NCBI GenBank assembly: GCA_009746045.1 | Contig: RPFO01001034.1 | Location: 528,001-592,000 of the forward strand | Origin: Mesostigma viride | Taxonomy: Eukaryota > Streptophyta > Mesostigmatophyceae > Mesostigmatales > Mesostigmataceae | Length of the DNA stretch: 64,000 nt | Reading direction: 5' to 3' | In this document: in pieces, positions 9,507 to 24,200 of the stretch | How positions within the stretch are numbered: the stretch's first letter is position 1 | How the letters are laid out: the number at the start of each line of letters is the position of its first letter | Made by a program: the position numbers and the translations under genes | Notes under the pieces: generated by a model | What the model was told of the DNA's origin: nothing | The model's database searches: none | What the model saw: the letters and a program-made list of their open reading frames with translations, nothing else

Positions 9507-12227
9507 CCCGGTCGTATCCAAGCCGTGAGCTCTTCACGAGGGTGGATGCACACCGGACCCTCCAGCTCCGCATCCTTATGCGCGGTACCAACACCAACGC
9601 ATTAGCAAGCTAGAGGCTGCCGCGAAGCATGAACGGCTCGGTCTGAAAGCTAGCGCAGTTCTTATTGCTAGGTGTCAAGTAAGCGCGACGCAGCGCGTTC
9701 GTCTAAGGAACAACCGGCGCGACAGTTGCCATCCTCATTCTCACTTCCTGGCAATTAATTACTGTAGAAAATCCTTAATGGCAGAACGTCGATATTTAAT
9801 TCTTAAAGGATGAACGCCCACAAGGCCACTGTGCGCGAGTCACAAAGCAAGTCAGGAATTCACGGGAGTCCACCAGATATCCATTGGGTTAATTCTGCCA
9901 TCCCGTTCACGCGACCAAACGGGCGGCGCGCTGCCGCGTGTCCCCGCTAGGCTGCGAACGACGTGACACGCCATGCGCAATCTTGCATACCAGTGGGCAG
10001 GGTATCTTATACACGGGTATGTAACGCGGGGGTATCTTACACGGGGGATGTGAAAGTGACAGGCACGTGGGATGTGAAAGACCAGCCTGGCGACAACGTA
10101 CCAGTTGTGGCCACGGATGATTCAAAAAGCTCCCTACAGCTTCTCTAGTTTCCTTAGCGAATCTCTGCAGCGTACGCATGATGGCGACAGGTGCTTCCTC
10201 TTCAGCGCATGACAAATTTAGACGGCCGCTTTTGCCGTCCATGAAACCTAATTCTTCAAGCGTGCAGTCTAGCATCACCGCACGAATTGACATGACCGAC
10301 CATGGAGGCCGCCGTGATGATGGCTGACAGCTCCTTCTCCGCACATGAAAGAACCGTTCAAAGCTACATCGACATGTCTCTGCTTCACCCAGCTCTTATT
10401 ATGCGCCTGAAGTGGAATTTGCAAAAGCGTCACCTTCAACCGAAAAAGGTTGGTATGCGCAACGGTACCGATGCGCTGTCAAGAGGTACAAGTTGAAGAT
10501 TTGCTAGGCAGGCTAGCCGGGCAAGCGCGGTAGCACGTTGGCCGCAGGATACCCCCCAGCATTTTGCGGCCCAACGCCTACGTGATATTGTTATAATCTT
10601 AGTACTAGGTACCCTCAACGGGCTCCGAGCTCGCAGCTCCGTCACAGCTTGTCGAGGTCGTCAACTGCGCAGTAGTCGGTAGGTCACCCAGAGTGTTGGC
10701 GATGCCACGATGAAGCGCTCTTACTCCTATCTCGTTAAATACGTCCTACCATACGGCAGTGGCACGCTGGTCGTGCTTGGTGGCTTGCATCCATGCGACG
10801 TATAGTTAATAAGTAATCCATGCAACACATACTTGCCACGTATGATTGATTTCAACTCGATCTTCTTGTGTACAAACATCTTCCAAGACAAAAACAGGAA
10901 CGCTCGGCTAATCAATTCACCACCACTGTTTCAAGGATTGGTCGGTTTCACCCCAGGAACTCTGCCGACTCCTGAGAAACGAAGCATCCTTTGTCAATGT
11001 CAAGGGCTCTAGTCTCTCTGGTGGTGCTTAGGCGTTCCTGCAATGTAATAATGTCCCCAGTGTTGCCTCACCCCGCCTATTGCCATATATTGCCCTCCTA
11101 CAGTCGTACTACCAGGAGTTTGTATCACTTTCATTTCCGTCATGAATTGTCTAGTGGGCCATCATATGCTATTAGCTTATGAGGCACGATCGCCACCGCC
11201 ATGGCATGGCTTGAGCGCTAAACATGGCATAGCCTGCTCTTTCATGATGATGATGCCTTGCCCGGCCATGATGCGGCCACATGTCTTGGATGTTTTCCAC
11301 TTGTCTGTGTGTGCTTGCGATTGCTCCATGCGCAGTTTCTCCAGGGACCCTCATCGCGATGTGAACCGTCCCTGTACCCATCCCTTCAACCAGCGGACCG
11401 AGTCTCAGCACAGACTCAGCACAGACTCACCAAGTCCTGGTATTGGTGGCTCCCTCCAGCGCTCCTCGTCGCGCCTTCCATTATCACCCTTTGCACGCTG
11501 ACAAGAAGGGATCGAGGCGTGGAGGAAACGACGCCCCAACATGGGCCTCCTTGGGGTACGCACCGCAATTCAATCATTTCTGAGAGACATGGACAGGAGC
11601 TAGGCTAGCTTCCAAGAGGGCTTGAGCTAGGACTCAGAAAGGCAACTTACTGGCCGAGGCTGTTTTTCGAATGGCTAGTGACTAGTACGGATAGTCAGCA
11701 AGCGCGCTAGCTTTTTAGAACAAAGGCTGGGTAGTTTCTGCTAACCAGCAACACTACATCATCTGTGATCAAGTGGACATGGCCCCCCATCTGTGTGGGC
11801 TGCTGCGCTCTGTGTGGCCTATACTGCCACACGTAGCCATGGACTTCCCCATCCGGCCAGTCATGTGCTTGTTGCGGTTGTTTACCTACCACACCGTTTG
11901 GCCGAAACCCTTGATAAAACTAAACCGTTTTTACCATGGCTGGTGGATCTATTTGGCTTCCTGTGTCCACCAATACTAATGCTGACAACGTGCATCGCGG
12001 TCGATGGGATGCGCAAAGCGGCCACAGGGCGGCTGCCTGCGGACGTTCACCATCAGTCATTCTGCCCATCCCCATCTCGCTTCTTGTTAATGACGGCAAG
12101 TGCTTGCCTTCTTCCCATTCTGTCACGCGTCACCCATCACCTGCTCCGCATCGCCTGTCACCCATTTTCTCACCACCACCACCCACCACCCATCATCTCA
12201 CCACCCGCCACCCATTACCTTCTGCAG
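9507..12227. other. Region without a clear gene
   Basis: Only short open frames occur. A minus-strand stretch at about 10,110-10,260 reads coding-like (LNLSCAEEEAPVAIMRTLQRFAKETREAVGSF) and is followed by a GTACGT donor-like site near 10,102, so it may be an isolated exon or relic. I recognise no domain. At 11,900-12,035 (plus) a hydrophobic segment in frame with the first GT2 exon (FLPWLVDLFGFLCPPILMLTTC) is a candidate N-terminal membrane exon of the downstream synthase. Confidence 0.5.
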
Positions 12228-15200
12228 TACGGCTCGCTGTGGACGGGCACGGTCCCAATATTCCTTCCCCTTGGAATACTGGGCATCTGGCGGTGGGGAC
12301 TCTGGATTCTCATCAAGGTGCGTTGCTTGTGGGCGGTGATTCTCATCAAGGTGCGTCGCTTGTGGGCGGTGATTCTCAGCAAGATGCGTGGCTGGTGGGC
12401 GGTGATTCTCAGCAAGGTGCGTGGCTTGTGGGCGGTGATTCTCATCAAGGTGTGTGGCATGTGGGCGGTGCTGAAGCCTATGTCGACAATATTCTTCGTC
12501 ATTCGTGTCATATCTGCGTTACTGCGCGCGTTTGCTTGCTATTCTTACATGGGGCCTTGCTATTCTTACATGGGGGCTTGCTATTCTTACATGGGGGCTT
12601 GCTATTCTTACAAGGGGCCTTGCTATTCTTACAAGGGGCCTTGCTATTCTTACAAGGGGCCTTGCTATTCTTACAAGGGGCCTTGCTATTCTTACAAGGG
12701 GCCTTGCTATCCTTACAAGGTGTGTGGCTTGTGGGGGGGGGCAGCTCTTGTGTATCTGGTTCGTGCACACACAAGAGCAGAGCCAGCTACTTTCTGCGGT
12801 GGCCATGCTACGAGGCTGCACACACAGTGGTAGTGCTTATCCACAGCCATGCACATGCCCAATCATCCGCATTTCAGTGATGCTTAAGTCACGGTAGTGG
12901 TTCAGACGTGTGGGCAGCATGGCAACAGCCAAGTTTGGTCACCATGTGCTGTACTGAAAAAGAGAAATTGGTGGGGGTAGTGTGCATTTGAATGCTGCAT
13001 TCGTGACTAGCCTTGCTTTGCTTTTGTGCACCACCAATGACACCTACCATAGTACATTAGTAGTGCGATTTGCTTGTTCAATGTCGTAGATATTATACTG
13101 ACTATTCTGTCTATGTCATTGTGCGAGCCTCTGGCAAATCGCTCCGTTATCTCTGTCCTGCTTTGATTTTGTTTTCCACGAACCTTTATTATCTCGCTCC
13201 TGACTCGTGGGGTGGGGTAATTTGGCCATGTTTGCGTTCATGGGGTGACAATGGGTGGCTGGGTTTCAGGTTCTCCCCTCCTTTTTCTACAAGCCACTGG
13301 CACCCGATGGTATGCTGCACTCCAAGAGGAAGACGCGGCAGGTCGTGCGCAAGAACGTGGTGGAGGTGAGCAGACACCCCTGGTCGCTTAGGCTGTACTT
13401 CTACCATCAATACTTAATGCATATTTCAAATTAATGGCGCTTACCCAATCAAGCACACCCGCCCACCCACCCACCCACCCACCCACCCACCCACCCACCC
13501 ACCCATCCACCCACCCACCCACCCACCCACCCACCCACCCACCCACCCACCCACCCACCCACCCACCACACCCACCCACCCACCCACCCACCCACCCACC
13601 CACCCACCCACCCACCCACCCACCCACCCACCCACCCACCCATCCCTCTTTCCCTAGCTCCCTCTCGCCATCCATGCACACACCATCCATGCACACACCA
13701 TCCATTCTTTTACATCCACCCGCCTGCCACTATTGATCCTGCATGCCCCTGCCATGCTGTCTACCCTGATGGATCTCAACCAGTCTATTTGTAAACATTC
13801 AAAAATAAAATACTTAACCATTTCCATCGACATCCTGCGTGCATTAATCTGGTTCATTCGCGTCTGTTCCTGCACTTGCCCAGATCTCGCCCAACCAAGC
13901 GACGATCATCGTCCCCACGGTGGACCCTGAGGATGACTTTGAGGAGAGCCTGCGCACGTGGCTGCGCAACGACCCCGCCGAAATCATCATCGTGTGAGTA
14001 GTCCTTTGGTGCCTATAGATATTCCTGGGAATAGCAGCATACCCCTTACTATCTGGTATCGCATGAATGACCTCCTGGCTAGAAATGTCATTGTGTAAGC
14101 TTGTTGTGTAATATCATAAATGTTATATTATATTATATTATATTATATTATATTATATTATATTATATTATATTATATTATATTATATTATATTATATTA
14201 TATTATATTATATTATATTATATTATATTATATTATATTATATTATATTATATTATATTATATTATATTATATGATATGATATGATATGATATGATATGA
14301 TATGATATGATATGATATGATATTATATGATATTATATTATATTATATTATATTATATTATATTATATTATATTATATTATATTATATTATATTATATTA
14401 TATTATATTATATTATATTATATTATATTATATTATATTATATTATATTATATTATATTATATTATATTATATGATATTATACTATACTATTTTTATTAT
14501 ATTATATTATACTATATTATATTATATTATATTATATTATATCATAAATGATACATCATGTTGATGTCTCGTTATGTCAATGCACGGTGTCGCATTGGTG
14601 ATGTGGCACGAGCACCAAGGCATAAAACATCGCCTAATAATCTGGTTCGGTTGGCTAACCGCCTACTGACCAACACAATATACGCGACAAATCGAGTCTT
14701 GCGGCACGGACACCACCAAGACGTAAAATGGAAGGTTTTGTTTATTACCGCATACAGACTAACAACACGTATACAAGACGCTTGGCCTTGCAGGACCGAC
14801 ACCAAAGCGTACAACAGCATCCGCTGGCGCGTCGCCAAGCTGCAGGACTCCCGCATCCTCGTCATCCCCAGTCTCATCGCGAACAAGAGACGCCAGATGA
14901 TGCTGGGGGTGAAGGCCGCCAAGGTGAGGGAAGACCTCATGATGTTCACCACCCCAAACAAGCAACCCCTCATGCTGTTTCCATCTCCCCTGCATGTTTC
15001 TCGCCATGCAGTTGCCACCTTTATCTTCTTCTTTTCATCTCCAAGTCAGTCCTTCCCCTTGTGCAATACAAAACAATATTTTCACAATCCCCACCCCTTT
15101 GGCCTCGCGAAGCCGTATTTTTGTGTAGGCTTTAGAACCCCAGCTGCTCCTGCTCTTTGGCTGGCTACTTATTTTCTGTCTACTTATTTTCTGTATCAAT

Positions 15201-18200
15201 GGCCACCTGCCTCACCTTGCCCTTCCTTCCCCTTTTGTGGTACCGTTATCCCTCCCCCCAGCCCCACCCCCCTGGCCTTCCCCTCCCGCTGGCTAGCTAA
15301 TTCCCTCCTTTGTCACTTGCCAGCTGCTTCACATTTCATCCCCTTCATTTCCTGAACACGATTCCATTGGAGCCATGTCTCCTGGATACCAATGACACCT
15401 GAATGCTACCAGGATACTAACACAATTGTTGCCCATTTCTCCTGGATACCAATGACACCTGAATGCTACCAGGATACTAACACAGTTGTCGCCCATTCGG
15501 ATAATCATCTCGCCTCAACTAATTCCTCCCCCTGTCTCTGCAAAATTGCATCCCCGCCTCAGACGCCGTACATCGTCTTTGTGGATGATGACGTCATCTT
15601 CCCTGAACGCGCCATGGGTGAGCACTGTGGCCCTGCCTGCTGCTTTTACAGAAATTAGAGTGGCTGCTTTTACATCAATAATAAAAGCGGCTGCTTTACT
15701 GCAGATGGCTGTCTGTGATCCTTTTCATTCTGGTGAGTTGACGTGGCTGTGAGAAACGAGAGCACATGTGATAGCATACCGTCCTGTCTGTACTAACATC
15801 GGCTTGATATGATTCATAGCACGCCGTCCCTACTTTTACTAGCATCACACAGCTTGAAAGGAGTTTTTGTTGCGTGCATTGATTGATTGATGAGAAGCCA
15901 AGGGCAGCGAATCCATGGCATGTGACCGCTCTGTCCAGATTCTCTCCTTCTCGATTGTTCGCCCCACGTTGGGGTCTTCCTTTTTTCCGTCCTTCCACTC
16001 ATGCTCAAGCACTTCTGACTTCCTGGCATGATTTCAGGTCAGCATACCAAAACCCCACAACCATGCATGCACTGACCCCACAAGGTAATACACTGATGGT
16101 GTCTGGATTCGGTCAACCCTGAGGCCCTCCTGCCCAGGGTTCCTGCCATCCCGACCTTCACCATTCATGCATGTATCTACTCCACACTTTCATAGTTCAG
16201 CACGAGTCTTATTCTATCCTAACCTTGCACCCCTCATAGTTCAGCACGAGTCTTATTCTATCCTAACCTTGCACCCCTCATAGTTCAGCACGAGTCTTAT
16301 TCTATCCTAACCTTGCACCCCTCATAGTTCAGCACGAGTCTTATTCTATCCTAACCTTGCACCCCTCATAGTTCAGCACGAGTCTTATTCTATCCTAACC
16401 TTGCACCCCTCATAGTTCAGCACGAGTCCTATTCTATCCTAACCTTGCACCCCTCATAGTTCAGCACGAGTCTTATTCTATCCTAACCTTGCACCCCTCA
16501 TAGTTCAGCACGAGTCTTATTCTATCCTAACCTTGCACCCCTCATTCCAATTCTGTCATAACCTTGCATTCCCCCCCCCCCCCCTGCTTCCTTTCAGCCT
16601 GGATCCTGGCGCCGTTTGCGGACCCCGCGGTGGGCGCGGTGGGCACATCCCAGATCGCGCGGCCCAGTGCCGAGACCGTGCGGCTGCGCAAGGGGAAGAT
16701 GACGGTGTGGGAGATCATGGCCGACATCCGGCTGCAGGTGATTGCTACTGGTGGTTTTGAAGTATACACCATACAATATAGATGAATGAGTATAGTGCTC
16801 TACGATTTGGGGGGGGAGGGGGTTCCGAGGGGGTGCTGCGCTGTCAATGACAGTGTAGGGTAGATAATGGCTGCCTTTCGGCAAGCGATGCTCATTCCGA
16901 TGAATATCTCTGGTTCTGGTTGTCCGGGCTGGCTATATATAGGAGGAAGTGTTGTAGGGATGGTGCGCGAGATATATGGGGTTGATGTATGGCTGCGGGC
17001 GCCTATTGTGACGTGCAGTTGCGCCCCCTATTGGATGCGTTCGTAGGAGTTCTTAGGGTGTTACCCTATTGGATGGGTTCGTAGGAGTTCTTAGGGCGTT
17101 ACCCTATTGGATGGGTTCGTAGGAGTTCTTAGGGTGTTACCCTATTGGATGGGTTCGTAGGAGTTCTTAGGGTGTTACTTCTCAACATATTTTCCATCAC
17201 CAAAGCCCGATGGCACATGAATGAGCCAATGGCCTTGTCTCTTCATTTAAGGCTTAAGGCTTATGACCTTATAGGAAGCGTTGTTGGAATTTGGGGCTCT
17301 GATAATGACAAGCTGGGCTTGTTAGGTACCTGCCCATGGCTAGCTAGAGATGAGGATTCAGGACGCCCTAGTTGGCGAGGTTGATTAGGACGTGCTGTAC
17401 TGTCTCTGCTGCGCTATGTGGATGATCACGACTTTGCATCATCTTCATCTTTTTTCTCCCCCAACCCCCCAAGCTGCCGCCTACTATGCTTCTCTGTCTT
17501 CGTCTGGATTTCCGCCAGCTCCGCTTTTTGCAGAACGCGACTACTTTTCCTACGCGACCACTACCTGCTGCGTCCACTGCTATTAAACCAGGGTGCTGTT
17601 TTCCACTCGCTTATGTCTGCTCATGACCCAACAATTAATCCACTTTGGTATCGTTTCTACTGCTCTGCCGTGGCTGCCTTCAGCTCCGTTTTGTGGAGAA
17701 TGGGTCCACGTTGATGCTGCGTTCTCTGCTCTCCCTTCTGCGCACTCATAACCCAATGACCTTGCCCGCCTTTATCTGTGCCCCCCCCCCCTAACCCCCC
17801 CCCCCCCCCCAGCTCCGTTTTGTGGAGAACGCATCGACCCAGGTGCTGGACAGCGGCATCTCATGCCTCAGCGGCCGCACGGCCGCATACCGCCGCTGCA
17901 TATTCACGCCCCAGTTTGAGCAGTGAGTGCCATCCGTAGGTAGAGTAATAGCCTGCTTGCCTTTATTACCCATTTCATGCCTTAGTTCAGTGAATTCAAT
18001 ATATCGAGCATTGTGTTGTTCTCCTATCGATTCATAACACCCGCTTCACGCCCCAGTTTGAGCGTTGAGACGTGAGTACGCTGTATCGATTATCGTGTTG
18101 TTCACCCTAAGAGTGTCGCGTGTTTTCAATACCGTTTCCATGTCCCAGTTTAAGCAGCGAGTGCAAGCTCTTGCTGTTCTTGTCGGTTGTATACATGCAC

Positions 18201-21200
18201 TATACACCAAGTGCACGCCGCAGCTTGAGGAGGAGTTGTGACAGTGCCGACCTGTCATGGTGCTGCGAGATGATACTTGCTTTGAGATGCTGCAGCGGCA
18301 GATCATTGAAAGCAAGGCAACCACGTATCGTGGGCTTTGCTGTGGGCCCGCCGATTTTTTCCCATTGGTCACTGCTGTACCGACTCGCGTTCCCTTGTCA
18401 GATACCTTGGGGGGTCGTACAGGCAGCATATCCTCACCTCTTTGTGGGTTTCCGCATAGGCATTGGAGTCTCCGTTGCAGACAGATGACGGCGAGCATAG
18501 TAAGCATTCGCAGACCACAGCAAACATAGTAAGCATCAACTGCATACGTAGAGTGGTGCGGTGCTTTCACTTTTTCTTCCTATAAGCAAGCTCGGAAGCA
18601 CATACTTACCCGCTGCTTGCCTCCATAGAATGGTAAGTTTATGTTCACTTACCTACCGACGTCTTGCGTCCTTACAGTTTTGCTACCAATCTGCTCCACC
18701 CCCCATGCCATTTCACCTTCAACACCCCTCAGCGAGTTCACCAACGAGTTTTGGATGGGGCGTAAGCTGCACTCCGGCGACGACAAATTCCTTACCAGGT
18801 ACGTGCATCTATTATTAGGTCGTTGACTGGTCCTCACCAAGCTTGGCGCCTCTCATCTGCCTGCTATATGCGTGCCCTCCCATGATGTTTTTGACCATGT
18901 GGGCGACTTTTTCGTAGGTCTTTGCCTGCCGTGTTCCTTACCCTCACGGTAATCAAGGTTCTCTACGCACAGTTTCTTTATGGTGAGATGGAAGAGTGCG
19001 GCCTGAAACAAAGCGGCCTGCCGTGCTCCTTATCCTCACGGCGATTATTTTTAACGTGTTATTATGTGTACGTATTAGCACATATTCCTTGTTTTTGGTA
19101 CAGTTAACAAAATGAGCTTGTAGACTCTACTAGAAAAAGAACTGGCTCCTGCCTATGGCGGTGCATTTCCTTATCTATACTAGTAGCATATCCACTTTAA
19201 CATTTTGATGCTGCAGTGTGTGAAATCTGGCTGGCCACTCGGTGGGCGACCAGGCGAGTGGGGGGGCATATGTGCTGGTGTGCTGGCTACCAGCTTTGGC
19301 ACCATTTCAAGAATGGTACTTTGTCACAGTGTGTGCAGCTTTGTTTGCAGCTACTTCTTGAATAGGTGGCTGAAGCTAAGGTCCATTGGATTATGGCATC
19401 TGCCCTCCCCCGTGCGCGTTGCACACACCTCCCCCGTGCCGTGCGCCAGGTGGGTGGTCAAGAACCGCTGGAAGACAGCGCTGCAGATCCACGAGGACTG
19501 CCTCATCCAGACCACCTTCCGCGCCGACAGCCGCTTCCTCAAACAGGTATCATATCGTATAGTAAGAAAGTATCGTATATTAAGAAAGATTATTAGAAAC
19601 AGGTATCGTATCGTATAGTAAGAAAGTATCGTATATTAAGAAAGATTATTAGAAACAGGTATCGTATCGTATAGTAAGAAAGTATCGTATATTAAGAAAG
19701 ATTATTTGACAATGCGACTCCTTCAGAACACCTTTTCGGGCGGGCAGCTGCTTCCCGAAGCAGAACTGTATTGATCCAAAGTGAAAACAAGAAGAGAGAC
19801 AGAAAACCTACAACACTGGCTGTCAACGATTTGGTTAATCGCAATGATTTGGTCAATCGCAATGACTCATGACTCTCCGTTTTCCATGTGATGGAAGCAC
19901 TGATGGTAGTTGCAGCCCTCCGGTTCCAAGCCTGCGCTGTCATCTACACCTCTGTCAGCATCGGTATGGGCTTGAGAGCAACTAATGAGTGCCTCCTTAT
20001 CTGGCTCATATCCTGCACAAATGCTTGCCAGGGTATTGCTTGGACTCATGCCCGTGCCCTTGTTTGCCTGCACCTCTGTCGTGGCAGGTGCTCCGCTGGT
20101 CTCGCAACACCTGGCGCTCCGACTTCAAGTAAGGAAACGTGCTCGGCAGCTCTTGCTGTTGCGGAATACTAGAACTTTAAAGCCATGCTTTCCAACTCTT
20201 TCTATTATTATTAGTCGCCCTGTCCCCTTCATACCCACTCCTCCAAGCCCCCCTTAATAGGCAAGTTTCCTATCGCACTGTATCACCACACCCCCAGCCA
20301 TCCACTCGCGCAAGAAACCCGCTAGAGGAGTTTCAGGAAACCGCAGCCAGGGGGCATGCGTACAAGGTCATGATGTCGTCCCATGGGCAGGCCAGCAAAA
20401 CCATGTACTCATCGTCTGATGTTCACGAAGGTGCTCACACGTTGTGAAGTCCTGTTGCCATCATTGTGTCAGATGTCGATTGCTTCCGTCAGCGATCGCA
20501 TCCGCAGTGGCGCGGACATCCCTTGGACAGGAATGCCAGCATGTAGCATCCCAGTGCGCCAACATGGCATCGTACTGCGCCCACATAGCACTTTGGATGT
20601 ACATGTTTGGTTGGGAGTAGGTGATGCCTTCCACAATTTCGCGATACGGCCAGCCTTATCCATACTTTAACCGTGTTATCTACAGTTTTGGCTGCACCCT
20701 AGTGGTTGCAAAGTTATTGGATCTGCCTTGTTTTTACAATGCTCATTCCCAAGGCTAATAATCCTGGCTCAAGCACGTTAATTGTGCCACTGGCTGACAA
20801 CATGGAAGTCCGTAAGGGTTGACAAGAGAGGTAGGGAAGGGCAGATGTGAATGGACAAGGGGGTAACGTGGTGGTGGGTGAGGAATGCGAGAACAGAGAG
20901 AGACGGGGGAGGGAGGGGGAAGGGGGAGGGGAAGGGGAAGGGGAAGGGGAAGGGGAAGGGGAAGGGGAAGGGAAGGGGAAGGGGAAGGGGAAGGGGAAGG
21001 GAAGGGGAAGGGGAAGGGGAAGGGGAAGGGGAAGGGGAAGGGGAAGGGAAGGAAGGGAAGGGGAAGGGAAGGGAAGGGGAAGGGGAAGGGGAAGGGGAAG
21101 GGAAGGGGAAGGGGAAGGGGAAGGGGAAGGGGAAGGGGAAGGGGAAGGGGAAGGGGAAGGGGAAGGGGAAGGGGAAGGGGAAGGGGAAGGGGAAGGGGGG

Positions 21201-24200
21201 GAAGGGGGGGAAGGGGGGGAAGGGGGGAAGGGGGGGGAAGGGGGGGGAAGGGGGAAGGGGGGGGAAGGGGGGGAAGGGGGGGGGAAGGGGGGAAGGGGGG
21301 GAAGGGGGGAAGGGGGGGGAAGGGGGGGAAGGGGGGAAGGGGGGAAGGGGGGGGGGGGGGGAAGGGGGGGAAGGGGGGGAAGGGGGGGAAGGGGGGGAAG
21401 GGGGGGGAAGGGGGGGAAGGGGGAAGGGGGGGAAGGGGGGAAGGGGGGGGGGGGGGAGGGGGGAAGGGGGGGGAAGGGGGGGAAGGGGGGGGAAGAGGGG
21501 GAAGGGGGGAAGGGGGGGGGGAAGGGGAAGGGGGGGAAGGGGGGAAGGGGAAGGGGGGGAAGGGGGGGAAGGGGGGGAAGGGGGGAAGGGGGGAAGGGGG
21601 GGAAGGGGAAGGGGAAGGGGGGGAAGGGGGGGGAAGGGGGGAAGGGGGGGGAAGGGGGGAAGGGGGGGGAAGGGGAAGGGGGAAGGGGGAAGGGGGGAAG
21701 GGGGGAAGCGGACGGATGAACTATTCCGCACACGGATTAACTTGCTCCCTTTTCCTTCCTTTCTAGCCTTTCTTCAATCCCTTCCTGCCCGCCTTTCCTC
21801 CTATGCGCTCCGCACAGGTTACTGTTCAGGGTAATCAAGCTCCGATATTCGTGCGACTTGCCTCACTTTTCGCGCTCCATGTCATCTGCGCAGGTCCCTG
21901 TTCATGGATCGCATCATCTGGCGGGCACATCCCTTTGTCACGCTCCTCATGCTGGACAAGGTGGGGAGGCATGTCTTGACTCTAGATACTATATTGTAAT
22001 TACTATATTGTAATACTATATTGAATGAGAGGAGAGGAGGAAAGTTATATTCTGAAGCTTGACGGTGCTGGACGTGGTGAAGATACTTTTCCGTTTCCAC
22101 AAAAATAGTCATAGATGGATGGTTCTTTTTCTGTCATTGATTAATTTTTTTATTTATCAACACGTAACAGCGTTACGTGAGCATAAGTCCTAGAAAGAAG
22201 AAAATCAGACTTCTGTCACGTACAAGGGGCTGACAGACTGGTGAGTTCACATATTGATGATTTATAGTACCCAAAAGGAACTAAAAGAGGATCAGCGCCA
22301 TCACTCATTTACTTTCCTTGGCCAAGTCAAGACCTGGGTGCTGTAAGAACCTTAACGGAAAAGTGGGGGCAATGTAAGCTTGTAGACTAGGGACTCTGCG
22401 CCTCGTCGTGGCGCCGAGGCAAACACAAGGCAGTGTCATGTTAGTAGGGCACCGCTAGTAGGCGAAGCAAAACAGACTCGATGTTGGGAAGCCGGCCGGG
22501 TCGCAACTTGCAACAGGTGAAGGTTCCAGGGTTGCTTTGGATCGGCGTTGTGTCTGCGGTTCTGCTTATGCTAATGGTGCCACTTTTCACCCGGGGGGGC
22601 TGGGGGCTGGGATGACGAATTGCCTATGACATGGCGAATTTCCCTTCCCATGGCCGTTCGGTATGCCCGTGACATGTGCCAGTTCATCAACCCATTCACC
22701 ATCCTGTACGGCCCGGCGGCTGTAATCTTCATCTGCGCCAACAAGATCTTCCCGCCCTATGAGGTACGTTGACATGCGCAGGCTATTCATGAGGCCACAC
22801 TTCACCCCAACTATAGACAGGTCTGCGCCCACAAGGGGTCTCCTTCCTAAAAGATATATTGACATGCACATACTTCCTAATGAGGCCACACAGCCCATAT
22901 TACGATGCCTACAACTTGAAGTCTGCATACCAGGCTCATTATGTGCCTGTGGCTGTGTCCTATACTATCTTCGTGGCCTGCTGGTCGGCCCTACATCTGC
23001 TGTTTGTGGCTTTTTGAGTCATTGTCTCTTATACAGCCGGTGCTTTGACCGTGCTTCGTGTGCCCACTCGGGCCATACCTGAGCAGGGGAAGGGACAGGG
23101 TGGTCATGAGTAGTGATGCACGCATTCGCCGACAAAACTTGGACAATGTCCTGTGTGCATTCCACTGTTTATTTTGTGGCATGGAATGGCAACTTGAGCA
23201 TCAAGAGTAAAGAAAAAATTAAAACATTGTGGGGCATTCTGCCTGCATCATTTCATTTGTGTGCTGTGCCTTGTGGCCTAGCACTCTTGGCAACATCGCT
23301 TCTAGCAAGATTTGTCTTACTGGAAGCACACGTGGCACTGCACACGTGGCACTGCATATTAATTAGGAACATAACTCCGTTGGGAGTATATGTAGCACAT
23401 AGCCCTGAGAAGGGGCATATGAGCCTATAATACATTCTAAGCTACTTCCTGCAAGGGTGGGAATGTAAACAACACTTGCTCTAGGTGCACCAGGGCACCC
23501 GCACCCTCATGGTCTATCACGCTATGCCCGGGTAAGGGGGGAGCATGCCTGTGAGGGGGAAGCATGCCTGTGAGGGGCACTGCATATGTGACACTGCATA
23601 TGTGACACTGCATATGTCACACTGCATATGTCACACTGCAGATGTGGCACTGCCTGATTAAGTGTGCACAAAACAAGTGCGCACCCCCGGCCCTCGTGTC
23701 TGAGCTCGCATAATTGTATACTTCTATAAACACACGTAGGCGCTTTTTATGATGCCGATCTGTGCACATTAATGAGTCGCGTGCTAGCATGCCCTCTTAA
23801 ATGCTACATAGTTTGTCCGTAGTGCCTTTTCATCCTCGCGCGCAGGCCATCTGCATCTGGGTGGGGTGGCTTCTGATCAGCCGCAGCATCAAGTGCTTCA
23901 AGTACCTCAAGGTATGCCTAGCGTTGGACATATTATGCATGTTGTTTCCGTTGCTATGCATCTATGTTTCCATTTAGTCGTATGGTTCCTCCATGTAATG
24001 CATCATCCGCACTGAGCATCAAATGCTTCTCAAGTACCTCAAGGTATGCGGGGCATGTTGCCTCTTGTTTCCCTCAACCTGTTTGGGTGTTGTATGTAAC
24101 ATATCCGCTGCAGTATTGAGTGCCTCAAGTATATTCAAGATGCGCCGCGCATGGGCACCTGTCAAAGCACCTTGGTTTTTTCCCCTGATGCATAAGGGCT

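Noticed and set aside
12215-12897. Minus- and plus-strand repeat proteins (CKNSKAP, RITAHKP, AILTRGL)
   Set aside because: Minisatellite translations; only 12,228-12,317 fits the synthase.
13388-13736. HPPT and GWVG repeat proteins on both strands
   Set aside because: Artefacts of the (CCCA)n array.
14327-14551. Ile/Leu/Tyr repeat protein
   Set aside because: Artefact of the (TATTA)n array.
16189-16544. Possible CRISPR-like array
   Set aside because: Units are contiguous without variable spacers and the genome is eukaryotic; ordinary minisatellite. The same holds for 25,752-25,993.
20714-21834. Several 290-340 residue open frames (Gly/Glu/Lys-rich on plus, Pro/Phe/Ser-rich on minus)
   Set aside because: They are translations of the purine array; open in all frames because the repeat lacks stop codons.
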